This document shows, piece after piece, positions 36,121 to 46,969 of a DNA stretch of 64,000 bases (position 1 is the stretch's first letter; the number at the start of each line of letters is the position of its first letter). The notes beneath the pieces are model-generated. The model saw nothing but the letters and a program-made list of their open reading frames with translations. It was not told the origin of the DNA and made no database searches. Where the stretch lies: contig NC_051117.1 in the NCBI RefSeq assembly GCF_014839805.1, positions 7,440,001 through 7,504,000 of the forward strand. Direction: 5' to 3'. Source of the DNA: Manduca sexta (Eukaryota > Arthropoda > Insecta > Lepidoptera > Sphingidae). Both the position numbers and the translations under genes were made by a program.

Positions 36121-39100
36121 TCAAAACTTTTTGATGATGAAAGAACTTTTCTCTTGGTTTGGCTGATTACTACAATAATGCTGATAAACTTCAAAAGAAA
36201 TATCTATAAATTATTAGTTTAATATTATATTTTCAACTCCTAGTACCTTTAGTGAATTAATAAGCATACAATTACTCTCAATTCACAAAATTCTTATTAG
36301 ATTTTTACAATTATTGTTATGATTTGAGATCTAATATCTATTAATTATAATCTTTGTATAATTTACGAGATTTATAAAATAATGAATTTTTTTATATAAA
36401 AATATTGGTATAGTTGGACCCACTTTACCAAAATGTAACAACTCACAAATCATCCAAAAATAAGTTCAGTATTAATAATTAACACGAAATTAAAATAAAT
36501 GAGATACTTTACTGTTTGGCGAAACACTCTAAGATCTATTTAAACTGATACAAAAGGATGTGAGAATCAATGCACACAATTTTTTATAATATAGACATAG
36601 AATAATCCAACTGTATCAAACAAGAAACCAGAAATATTGTAAAATAATTGGTACATTTTGTACTGGGTCCAATTATGCCAATTGGATAATAATTTTTTTT
36701 CTTATACGCCTATCTTACAAGAATTATTCTTTTATTACACCTATTCGACAACAGATGGCGCTAATGCACAATACAAAGTGCAATACTTATAAAAATTCTT
36801 TTATAATGGTTTTTGAGTTTTTAATATATAAAAGTTAAATATTTTTGTATATAATATTATGTTTACAAAAGGGTGTTTAAAGAAAAACGCAGGTATGAAT
36901 CATCGTTTTTATTTTTTAAAATAATTATAGCTAACCGTTCCGGCAATAATAAGTAGTTACTATCTCAATGACACAATAAGCATTTTCCGTTGTTAAAATT
37001 ATATTTCTCATTTAAAAATAAAAATTAATCGCTTAATTTGTTCGATAATGTAAAATTAATAATTAAAATATCGCTTACAAACATAAATCAACACTAAACT
37101 ATATTACATAGCAGTTCATTTGACTACACGTACCATACAAAAAAATATAACTTTTATAAAAAATATAAGATTCAATAAACACATTACTAATTTAATTCTT
37201 AAAATATAATGAAAACATGGCATCTTTTAATGTTAAATTATTAAAAATTAAATTAAGAACTTAGTTGTTTTAAATTTATGCACGATACAACTCTATACAA
37301 TAATAATTAATTATTAATAATAAAATAATTAAACATTAAATAAACAAAATTGTCGTGAACACGTGACAGTAAACTTATAGTGTGCTAAAGGTGGGTTCAC
37401 ATGGCCGCGTTCGAAAAACCCTCTGAAAATTATTTGACAACACAAAAATCGTGTTCCGTTCAAACTTTTCATGGAAAAAAATCGTTTTTCATCCACCGCC
37501 ATGTCACCAACCTTGAAAACATGTCAACACGTATTTGACTCGCCTAAAACATCGATTAGGTACAATAATATCGTCACATCACATTCCTAAAAGTATGTAC
37601 AATTTCATTTTAAATACTCGCCAAACATGAATTTTGACATCTACCTAACCTTTTAATCTAACGCCTAAACTTGAATTTTACAAATTTTATATCGCCGAAA
37701 TAGTTTACATAATTTTGAATGTACACTCGTTTCCATTGTTCAATACATCGAATGTTTTAATTTCATACAATTTTTGGTAGAAATCACGACACGTCAGAAT
37801 AAAAATGTTAAACAAGACTAGAAATACACCAATCAGAAAGTGTTTACGTGGATAATGTGTAAACATTAACAAAATTGTTTGAAGTAACAACGTAAATGCC
37901 ACATTGTGACATCACCGAGGCTAGGCGTACAATAAAGTAGACAAAAAGTAATGCGCTGTCGGCTCAGAAATGTTCGACGAAATTCTCACAAAATGTATTT
38001 TTTATTGGCCGCAAAAACGTTTTTCTCTTTCACATTCCAATTTCAAATTGTAATTTTTTTTTAAACTATTTTCAAAGTTCTTCATTTGAATTTTTGTGTG
38101 ACTTCAAAAATGGATACGACGTATATAATTGGGTTATTCCCATAAAACACCAATAATAGATTCCAATACCTATGACATTTAAGTACGTTTAAGTACACGG
38201 ATATTTTTGTATTTATGTGATTTTTTATTCGTTGTTCACTACGGACATAACAAAAACTAAGCACATCTGAATCGTGCTTGATTTTTGTTACCTAACGGGC
38301 TTGTTTATAAAAATTACAAAACGCTTAGTACTAAAAGCCGCGTAGCATTGCTGAGAAAAATTGTTAGTATTTTTTTTATAGAGAAAAAGGTCTAATTTTT
38401 ACAAAGAAGCCCTCGACTGTATTACATTACATTAATTACGCTAACTTACAATAAGATACATGCAATAACTACTGTGTGTTTATAAATTGAAAACCTGGCT
38501 ATCCTGTCTACACTTAACTTACGAATAAATGTGTATATTTAGCTATATATCTCACAAAACAAGCCGTTTTATAACAAACATAAACGAATAAGCGGCGAAA
38601 ATCAAAAAATCATCGATAACAGTCAATAAGGATGTTTAAATTGAAAACAACAGCAATTTATTATTAAAAACTTAACAATAGATGCCGACCCTAAGGAACA
38701 GAGCCCGTACGGCCGACAACTAAAACTCGTAAAATTAAATGTAATGTAATCGCGTGTTCTGCTGCGAAATGTTTTAAAATAGTTTTTGAACGCTCTTCCC
38801 TACCGTCCGAGCGTCCTTCAGTCTCAACGTATTCACCTAGTAACACAACACGAAACAAATTTAACATTAATAGCCAATAATATTACAACATGGTATACGT
38901 CGCATCCATCTCCTGGGACACCACCGACAGCGCATGGTGAGGTGTGTATCCACATGGTTCAACTGAATCCAATACTATTGACTCTAAACGCAGGGCCCGT
39001 GGGCGCTGCGCACGCGCAACCCCCGCAAACCCCGCATGCCGTAGCAGGCATTAATATTAAATGTACACAGCTTAACTATAAAAATTGTTTTCGTTAAATT

Positions 39101-41733
39101 AAAATGTAGAAAATCATTTTTTTGAGAATCCATTTTTATATTTTCGTGTAACATTTGAAAAATTTCGGTTATCATAAAGTAAAATGTAAAACAACCACGG
39201 ACAACTCGCAGACACGATCTGTTATACCATTTCGATGATCACAGAGTGCGCGGCGCAGGCGCAGGCGCGTCGCGTCGCCGTCGACAACTACGTGTACTCA
39301 TCAGTACGTAAATTTTCCTCGTCCAAAATACAATGAATATTTTTTATCTAATACAATATAGGACGGCGGCGCGGCGCGGCGGCCGCGCGTTATCGCTTGA
39401 ACACTTTCTTGGAAACGTAACGTTTTCTCAGTAACTCTAAACTCTAATAGTAGGATACAGGATCCGTGCTTCACGTTTTGTACAACTCGCCGCACCGAGT
39501 TCAGTCCCCTAACGCTGTTATAATAACTTTAAAAATACCAAACGTCCATAATTTTTTTTTCTCCCTCTACTAAGACCTAAATTTAAAACAATACAGTTTA
39601 TACAATATTCATAGGAACTTCTTTTGTTGTTTATATTAAAAATTTATTTATATATTAAATTTATGAGGACAATATGTTTTTTTTTACATAAATAGCGATC
39701 CGTTCACGTGATTTTTATTGCCGTAATATATTTTTTGTTTTTTTTGTTTCAGTCGGAATTTGTTTTTCGAAAAGTATAAACGTTTCCTTGAAATAACAAT
39801 CATAGTCGGGAAGCCTCGCGTCTCGTTGGTACCGGCCGATCTCACTCCAAATCATAATAAAACGCCGAAAAGTTTTGCATTTCAAAATCAATTAACATAC
39901 ACAAAACAATAATCGTGGAAAAAAATCTCTTCAAATAAACGTCAATAGAAAATGATAAACATTTTTTGGGCTATTGCATTCTGTTTTTTTTTTTCATATC
40001 GGTTTACATCGACGCTGCGTACGCAACGCCGATATTAATTCAAGAATGAAATAATTACGTACATTAAAATCAGCTTACTATACCTTACCTACTTTATGGT
40101 TATACGTATAACACAAACAGTGTGAACAATCAACGCGACTGCGACCGACCACAACCGTTGCTGATCGTTCGCACCGAATGCTACTTATTTATAATACATG
40201 ATGATAATTATTAAAAGAATTATTATTCGGCAACACTTGACATTCTCTTATATGTCGGATCACAAAAGCATCCCCCCTCGACCCTACGGATCCAGTGTTA
40301 GGGGGGGAGGGAATGTTTTGCAATCTTTAGTAAAACTATAAATCTATTGCAGCGGCAACTGTAGCATATTTGCTGTGATTATGGCTAAATGAACGTGATA
40401 CGTTTCATTTAAAACCATTTGAAATGATCAACTGGGCTATTGCTGTTCATTTAAATGTTTATATCATATGAAATAAAAATAAATGTAAAAGTTTGGGCTA
40501 TTGTACGAACATCCGTGTTGAAAAGAATGTCTCGTGTTTGTTATCTTTTGTTTTGTATCCTCAAGTAGATTGTCGAAGCTGTTGGTGGTTTTAAACCTTC
40601 GACCTTGTCCAATATTGCATTGTCTTCACCTGTACGTATGTTCAGTGAAAAGTCGCTATTTTTCTTAGTAAAAATTATTTTCTTTTCAATAAAAACTCAA
40701 TTATATAATCGTATTTACAAAAAAAGATAAGTAACGGCAGTCTTGTAAAAAAATCAATAATTTTATATACACAATGTACATAATTGTAAATAATCATATT
40801 CGTAGTCAAAATAAAAATAAAAAAATAAATGAAAATAAAAATAAACATAAAATAAATTTGTTATTGAAACAAAAGCATCAACGGTACTTAATATATCTAA
40901 TATTTACATATTTATTATCTAATATGGCATTTGTATTAAAAGATATTGCGAAAGAAATGAAACGATTTTGAATGAAACAATAATAAATGAAACGTTTCTC
41001 AAATGTATAAAGACAATTTGTGCGTTCGAAACGTGACTAGCATAAGATTTGTTATTGCGCGAAAATATATAACGTTAAATGAACAAGATTTCCTACAATA
41101 TTTGTAATCTAAGGAAGTTTACGCAACTAAATATTGCAGCGTCACTAAATGCGTTACAAATAAATGTGTTAAAACATTTTGGCACATCCAAAACTGTTTA
41201 GCTAAACTCGCAGCTCCGTGATAATAACTAATACAATAAATATAACATATATACGTCACCTCTACTGAAAACATAATCATAAACACCTGGATTGCACTCA
41301 ATATTATTTGTCGTCTTTCACTATGTCTAATTGATTGCTCGGGCGAGTTTTTGTTCCATTTTTTGTTCAAACATTCGACTAAGTTAAAGGTACTTTTTCC
41401 ATTATTTACATTAAAATTTTGTTTTTTTCTAAACGTTCTCGTATTTACAACAGTTAGTACTATCTAATGCGTATTGTTATTAACATATCTGTATACTTTT
41501 GCGGTCAACATACAACAAAACATTTACATTTTTGATTCCAAACTAACTCTGTGAAAACAATAACACAAATTACTAATCAGAGGCGATTTCACCCACGCTC
41601 CGTTCAAATAACACTTTTCATTTTTTGTTACCTCCTAAAAATACGAAAAAACTATTTTTGCATCTGACCCTTACGAACTAGATAAATTTTATTATTGCGT
41701 CGAAATCGCGTCGGATTAGTAATAGCTGAATTT
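36121..41733 (-). other. Repeat-free block downstream of the zinc-finger stop: candidate 3' UTR and regulatory sequence
   Basis: In about 5.6 kb none of the SINE, LINE or TIR families that crowd the preceding 30 kb is recognisable. Many AATAAA-type signals occur on the minus strand (TTTATT on the given strand), starting 40 bases after the stop, so the true poly(A) site cannot be chosen. GC-rich patches lie at about 38920-39050, 39240-39300 and 39360-39400. The plus-strand open frame at 38786-39097 has no recognisable domain. Long 3' UTRs are common for neural insect transcription factors; that this is one is inference. Confidence 0.35.
40712..41449 (-). promoter_or_regulatory. Cluster of four Pumilio-type motifs (TGTAAATA) on the gene strand
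   Basis: The reverse complement of TGTAAATA occurs at 40712-40719, 40901-40908, 41403-41410 and 41442-41449, all within 1.1 kb of the zinc-finger stop. I noticed one copy on the opposite strand in the same stretch (about 40786). TGTANATA is the established Pumilio/PUF RNA site. Function depends on this stretch being transcribed as 3' UTR, which is not shown here. Confidence 0.4.
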
Positions 41734-42759
41734 TCATGGCTGAGGATTCTGCTGGAGGTGGACAGCTTGCTGGGCGGCTTGTTGCGCGGCCTGTGCCGCC
41801 TGCGCGGCTTGCGCGGCCTGCGCCGCGTGCTGCATGTGCTGCTGCTGGACGGCCTGCTGGGCCGCCTGCTGGGCGGCTTGCTGGGCGGCCTGCGCGGCTT
41901 GTGCGGCCTGGGCGGCTTGCTGGGCCACCTGCTGTGCGGCTTGTTGCGCCGCCGCCGCCTGCTGTGCCGCGACGGCTTGCTGCGCCGCTTGCTGCGCTGC
42001 CTGCTGCGCGGCCTGTTGTACTGGCGATGGAAGGTTGAAGCCCAGCATTCTTGGATCATGCAATCTCAATGCCTGTTCTAATCTCTGTTCTTGTGCGATT
42101 CTAAATGCCTCAACTAGTTCAGGTGAGAGTTGTCCGCTGGCATCGTTCGGTGCCTGCGGGGGGAAGCCACCGTTGTGTCTCAACGGGCTTGTCGCGTCAT
42201 TTCCGTGTGCTTGGGCAGCTTGGGAGACTGCCAGTCGTAGCGCTTCGGCCTGGCTTCTCAGGAGTGCCTCGGCTTGTTGGATTCTGAGAGCCGCTTCGGT
42301 TGGCGCGGGCGGGGTCTCGGCAGGCGGCTGCGCGGGGGGAGGTTCTCTGGCGAGTTGCTGTCTCATCGCAGAGACGAGGTTGGCGGCAGCTACTTGTACA
42401 GCGTTCGCGCCTTCTCCAGGCTGTGCCATCATATTGGCGGCGGCTGCGGCAATGGCGGCGACTCTCTCGTCCCCGTACGCTTGGTGTCCATTGTTGGCTG
42501 ACCGCAGCAGGTCGCTGAGCTTGTTGACGGCGGCGCCCGCCTCCGAGCCGGCGGAGGAGGACAGGCGCCCGTTGGAGGAGGAGTCAGAGTGCGCGGGGAG
42601 GGGGCGCGAGGTTCAACAGCCCGGAGCCCCCGGCAGAGGCCGACACTGCTGCGAGCAGGTCCCGTTCGCGTCTCTCCGCCGCTGCTCGTGAGAGAACGTA
42701 CTGCGCGGCGAACTGGTGTTTGGGTTCCATTCTCATGTGCTCCATGTGAGATAGGAGGC
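41734..42759 (-). CDS. C2H2 zinc-finger protein, terminal exon with finger 5 end, helical region and Gln/Ala repeat (one-base frameshift)
   Basis: The acceptor is AATTCCAG before GCCTCC. The exon completes finger 5 (HESGLLSHMEHM; C-x2-C-x12-H-x2-H, a short His spacing). A charged, probably helical segment with many Arg and Glu follows (KHQFAAQYVLSRAAAERRER). A small-residue linker runs on to about 42600. There the frame breaks: the first frame meets a stop at 42584-42586, while the frame that is open downstream meets a stop at 42613-42615. The two overlap in a C/G homopolymer zone (G runs 42595-42598 and 42600-42604). Exon length (1026) and entry phase also require one surplus base. The second part continues through a Ser-rich stretch (SDSSSNG), NKLSDLLRS, Ala-rich helices and a proline-rich segment, then SPELVEAFRIAQEQRLEQ. 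A run of about 95 residues of Gln/Ala repeats follows before the stop at 41734-41736. The Gln/Ala tail is a likely transcriptional interaction or low-complexity domain. Confidence 0.87.
41750..42021 (-). repeat. Coding Gln/Ala tandem repeat (GCN GCN CAR CAR type)
   Basis: The stretch alternates QQAA and QAA units with single V, H and M interruptions. Codons mix GCC, GCG, GCA and CAG, CAA, so it is not a pure trinucleotide run and should be fairly stable. It is very GC-rich against the AT-rich surroundings. The repeat leaves several other frames open, including Cys/Trp/Ala, Leu/Arg and Arg/Pro/Ser readings, none of which has gene-like features. Copy number is likely to vary between individuals. 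Confidence 0.9.
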
Positions 42760-44187
42760 CTGGAATTTGACGTGATTTGTGAGGGTCATGTATTCTTATA
42801 GTATTTGATATAGATATCAAAACCCTAAAAGTGTTTTTTTAATACCTTAGATCTAAACTTAGAAAATATGGTAACCAGGTGAAATCACAATAATTAATAT
42901 ATGAATAGATATATTAGGCTTTATTCTATTATGTTCATTTCATAAACACATCAAAAAACTTTGCATGAGCCCCTTCCCTATTTTAATATCTTAATAGATA
43001 ACAGGAAAAAATCGATTTTGGTATCGTATTGAGTATTGACACCAAACACCATAGACACTTGTGAACCTATTGCTACAGTTTACAGGCTTGTGGTATGACT
43101 CATACGGTGTTAGATGGTATAATTTAAAGTAACTCGTGGAACGATATTTGTATCCGCCACGATAGCGACCACGACCAAATCAGATTTAGCCTAGCATACT
43201 CTGGGTCCGCCCTTGATAATCTCCCGTCAGCCTACTCTCTCTGGCCCCTGCTCCATTACCATCAGGTGCAGGGCAGTCACTTTGCTCAGCCCATATTAAA
43301 ATATAAGATCAGAAAGTTGGAGGTGTTATCGATTCTCGATAAAGGAACTGGGAGTTATAAAGGGTACGATGGATGATGGTACTATGACTGGATGTCTATT
43401 TTTAAAGGCGTAACATCTTTGATGATGCATCGTTATTTTAGAATTCGTTTCACCTGTGACTAATCTTTGATTCCTATCTGATAATGATTACCCAATGAAT
43501 TGAGGAAAAGAATTATATGTAGGAAGATTTTGGATAGAAACACACTAAAAGTATTAATGTAAAGGAAAGTTATTGCTGCACTAAAATATGAAGAAAATGG
43601 GGAAGGTCAATTGCACCAGACATTTCCGAACTCACACTTACTACAATTCCTGTAAGCCAGGATCAGTGGCACGCATTTTATGACAAGCGATGAAGCTCGG
43701 CGAGTCTCAGGGAACACTAATATGTCATTATCCGGCAACGAAATTAATCGAATAGAAAGATAGGGAGGAGTTGGAAATATTAATTGTCCACTTCCCTCCA
43801 TAGCATCAATTGCATCAGCAGAATTTCCAGATAGATACGACCTTGTGGCCTTTAAAAATAGAGCATATTCCCACCTAAAAGCCCTGCTACGCATCTCTAG
43901 GTCTGGTATTGTAGATGTTCATGGGCGGTGTTGATCACTCATCATCAGATGAACCGTATGCTAGCCTGCCTTCTATATCACAAAAAAGTACCCTTTTTCT
44001 CTCTATATAACGATGATTATAGAATTTAAAATTTTGTATAAATTATCTACCTTTAATTTAAAAGATGTTAGTTTGACGAGCATGCTATGTTCACTTCTAA
44101 GGCACATACAACCGAGTATTTTTTTTTATTTGTCTACACTTGTAAATAAAGCCTAGTTTAGTAAATCAAACAAAAACATCCACTTAC
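42760..44187 (-). other. Intron of the zinc-finger gene (exons 3 to 4), with a repeat fragment
   Basis: GT-AG intron of about 1.4 kb. A short piece at about 43245-43295 matches, in inverse orientation, the start of the repeat family seen at 22600 and 29470 (CACCTGATGGTAA). The open frame on the minus strand at 43607-43894 has no recognisable domain and no splice support. The rest is unremarkable AT-rich intron. Confidence 0.8.
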
Positions 44188-44409
44188 CACTTTCATGGGT
44201 AAACACGGCCTGGCAAACCGAGCACGGCCACATCCTCAAACCGCTGGTCAGCTGAGTCTCCGGATGGCACGCCAGATGCTTCCTCAACGACCCTTCGTTG
44301 ACATAATGCTTCCCGCAGACTGGACACGGGTGGTTCGCCGTCCTCCGCTTGGCTATATAAGGATCAGTTGGTTTAGCTTGAGTTGGGTACGGTGACGTAG
44401 CAGGGGGGC
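44188..44409 (-). CDS. C2H2 zinc-finger protein, internal exon with finger 4 and most of finger 5
   Basis: The exon is 222 bp with acceptor GTCGCAG before GCCCCCC and donor AGTG before GTAAGT. It is phase 1 at both ends and fits both neighbours. A Pro/Thr-rich spacer (PPATSPYPTQAKPTDPY) leads to the basic stretch IAKRRTANHP. Finger 4 follows, CPVCGKHYVNEGSLRKHLACH (C-x2-C-x12-H-x3-H). Finger 5 starts as CSVCQAVFTHES and its histidines lie in the next exon. The frame is intact, with no damage. Upstream in the transcript, 27-51 bases before the acceptor, sits a tandem CCTAA tract (see the TTAGG repeat entry). The exon is clearly coding, because zinc ligands, spacing and splice phases all agree. 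Confidence 0.9.
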
Positions 44410-45322
44410 CTGCGACGCGATCACCAGGAGAAAGGTTAGGTTAGGTTAGGTTAGGTTAGGAGGGAAAGAAAAAAAATGTCCAGGTTAGTTATGATTGTTA
44501 GTACAGCGGTGTGGAGACGACTTTTTTAATATGTTTGCTGTTCTCAAAAAAGTCGCCTTACTTAAATAGTACAAATAATAAGTAAATGAAATGGACAACG
44601 AAAATAAACCGGGGAAGAAATAATTTTGAATATAAACGAAAGGAAGTTACAAAAATAAACAAAAACAAAAGACGGCTATCGGTGAAATGAAAACACGAAC
44701 GCAATTAGCGGAACAAATAAACGTTCGCGAAATTGATTAAATGTAACATAAACTATAAACACAAACGTGTTATGATAGTTTGGAACGCCATCCGAAGAAT
44801 TTGTTTTTAAACCGATTGACAAAATGTTTGCAAAACAACCCCGGCCGAACAATAACATCCATTCCTTGAGACCGCGTTCCAAACGGGCTTATTTATTAAC
44901 TCACTCGTAGAGATTTATGGAAACGATACGTTTTGTTTTACCGTTAATTTTAAAACCAACACCCCTTATGGCTTTGTGCCAACTGGAAGCTTTGTAATGC
45001 GAAATATCATGTAGCGTAATGTTTCGACTATCAAAACTAATTTATTATAACCGTCGCGGCAGGGCGAAAGTTAGCAAGCTTCCAGCTCGCAAACCTTAAA
45101 ACTAACAGCCCCGTCTGTAACGGCGTTCGTAATCCCACTGTTCTGAATTCAAAAATATTATTGCAAAACTTGAACGTCCGTTACAAAAGAGGCTCCCTTA
45201 TTCTAAATTCGAAAAACGAAGCCAACACTGAAAAAAAGAACGTCATGAACGTTCCTTTTGACACACGACAATGATGGAAAATTCGAATTCAAAAACCGAA
45301 CGTCCCCATTCGGCAAACTTAC
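44410..45322 (-). other. Intron of the zinc-finger gene (exons 2 to 3)
   Basis: GT-AG intron of 913 bp. Apart from the (TTAGG)5 tract near its acceptor I see no repeats or conserved motifs. Confidence 0.85.
44436..44460 (+). repeat. (TTAGG)5 telomere-like tract inside an intron
   Basis: Five perfect TTAGG units, preceded by GG. On the gene strand it reads CCTAA repeated, 27-51 nt before the acceptor of the exon 44409-44188, which is the usual distance for a branch point. Each junction gives CTAAC, a good branch-point match. TTAGG is the insect telomere unit; such short internal tracts may arise by chance, repair or slippage. Confidence 0.9.
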
Positions 45323-45488
45323 TGGCAACACCGGAAGCGTTGGGGTCCTTGTGGGTGTTCTTCATGTGTTCTACAAGAGCTTCGCCACCGAACACAACTT
45401 TGTGGCATATGGGGCAAGGTGTGGCGGTCGCGCCACCTATCATGAGGGCGGCGTGTTGCTGCAAAACACCAAGGTGCAGCTGAAGCTC
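45323..45488 (-). CDS. C2H2 zinc-finger protein, internal exon with finger 3
   Basis: The exon is 166 bp, with acceptor ...GATCAG before GAGCTTCAG and donor GCCA before GTAAGT. It begins in phase 0 with ELQLHLGVLQQHAAL, which continues finger 2 of the previous exon. It then has a Gly/Ala/Thr linker and finger 3, CPICHKVVFGGEALVEHMKNTH (C-x2-C-x12-H-x4-H). It ends after DPNASGVA with one base of a codon; that base plus the first two of the next exon make Ser, so the junction is seamless. The acceptor is weak: the tract before it is C-rich rather than T-rich. However, no other AG lies between it and the in-frame stop just upstream. A GTG-started reading that runs into the downstream intron is an artefact of ignoring the splice sites. 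Confidence 0.88.
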
Positions 45489-46565
45489 CTGATCCACCGA
45501 CGTGGTGGGGCGGCGGGCATAGCATTAAAAGATTAGCATACATTCACAACAACAAAAACACATATACAGTAAAGTCAGAAGGGAATTTTGAACATAAAAT
45601 CAGCCAAAAGACAATTTTGATTTTTGATGCCGCAGCATTTTTAAATAAAGAACAAAACATTTAAAATAAAAGTTTTTTTAAATCACATTATCGCAGTTCG
45701 AAATTCAAACATATTAAAAAATAAATATGAAAAATAAACGTATATTGTTTAAAATTCTAAAATTTAAAAATAAAAATTATATTGCTATATATGGTAATAA
45801 TTATTTTTTAAAATTCATGGCATAGTCATATATTAATTTTGTTGTTTCTTATAAATATGATGAGTTTATATAATATAATCACCAATTGCGATTCAAAAGG
45901 TAAACTTTAAAGTATATAAAACAACCATCAGGTATTAGTTATGAAGATTAACACCTAATATTAACTATAATTATTTAATCACTATACAATGGTCCACGAG
46001 GCAATCTTACTACCCTTGTAATACGTCATAATTTAGCACAGCCAGTTAAAAAATCCTGAAAATTAATCTATTTAGACTGTCGCAATCTATGTAAACATAA
46101 CCAGCGTAATTACTAGGCAAGATACGACCCCATCTCTTTCATGATGCAGTGTGAACTTCCAAGTTCTAGATGTTATTGGCAGTTATAGCGTTTACAATCA
46201 GCTCATGTTGAGAATAGTAAAGTTCAAATAACAACCTTATTCTCTATGACAGTAAGCTCGTAATACGGCCGTAGTAAGTTATTAATTAAATAAAAATTAA
46301 CGTGTAATGGTACTCTATATGACAATTTACTGTCTTAAACGCGACGTGGTGCGTTACGTCCTTGTCAAAATAACTTGTGGTCTAGAGAATAAAGCCCTAG
46401 TGTAAGACGTTGCATCCTTTGACGATTGGAACAATTTTGCCGGCTTGCTGTAGCTTTGGCTTTTTAGGTAAAGCTAGCCAGCCTTATAGCACCTGTTGCC
46501 TCACTAGCTCAGCATCCTGTATAACAGCTCAGCGCAATTCTAGAACATTCTATCTAGATACTGAC
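45489..46565 (-). other. Intron of the zinc-finger gene (exons 1 to 2)
   Basis: GT-AG intron of 1077 bp. It is strongly AT-rich between about 45600 and 46000. No coding or repeat features were recognised. Confidence 0.85.
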
Positions 46566-46751
46566 CTTGGCGGTGTGTGTTCTGAGACTGCTCTCGGTTG
46601 CGAACCCTTTGCCACAGATGTTGCAGTGGAAGGGTCTGTTCTTGGCGCGTTCCACCTGCGCGTCGTGGTTCCTGAGGTGCTGCTGTGGGTTTTGACAGCT
46701 GGATGAACGCCCGTCCGCAGTCTGGTAGGTGGCATTTGTAAGGCCGTTCGC
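46566..46751 (-). CDS. C2H2 zinc-finger protein, internal exon with fingers 1 and 2 (one-base frameshift)
   Basis: First recognised exon of the only supported gene. The acceptor is ...TCGTAG before GCGAACGG and the donor is AAG before GTCAGT. It opens with a GERPYKC linker, so at least one more finger should lie upstream. Finger 1 is C-x4-C-x12-H-x3-H (CHLPDC ... HLRNH). Finger 2 starts CNICGKGFATESSLRTH and its last ligand would come from the next exon. The exon is 186 bp. It enters in phase 1 and must leave in phase 0 to join the next exon, which needs 185 bp, so one base is surplus. The reading switches frame at the A run of the coding strand (T run 46690-46693), inside finger 1. After correction the helix reads SNPQQH, where SNLQQH is the usual kind of sequence; the proline is odd. 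The arrangement resembles rotund/squeeze/ZNF362-ZNF384-type proteins; Drosophila dati is a candidate from memory only. The protein is probably a nuclear DNA-binding regulator. Confidence 0.85.
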
Positions 46752-46969
46752 CTACGAGACAAATATATAGTTAATATCAAAACAGCGGGGATCAGTTTGT
46801 GGGAATATGCATTTAGTACTGGATAATGTAAGGTTGAATGAAACAATTGTACTTGACGGGCAATTTTACATGTTACTGGATGTTATGACATTGAGATAAA
46901 TAAAACAAATTCGAACTGCGAAACATTTTAAAAATCGAACACTGCCTAACGTCGATTACGCAACCGGTC

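Noticed and set aside
37390..37520. GGTGGGTTCACATGGCCGCG stretch resembling the end of a DNA transposon
   Set aside because: No matching inverted end or target duplication could be found nearby.
38786..39097. 103-codon plus-strand frame
   Set aside because: No domain, no splice or promoter context, and it overlaps the presumed 3' UTR on the other strand.
41834..42691. Plus-strand frame of 285 codons, the longest gap-free one in the window
   Set aside because: Its Cys/Trp/Ala repeat is the complement of the Gln/Ala repeat of the real minus-strand exon, which has splice phases and zinc fingers on its side.
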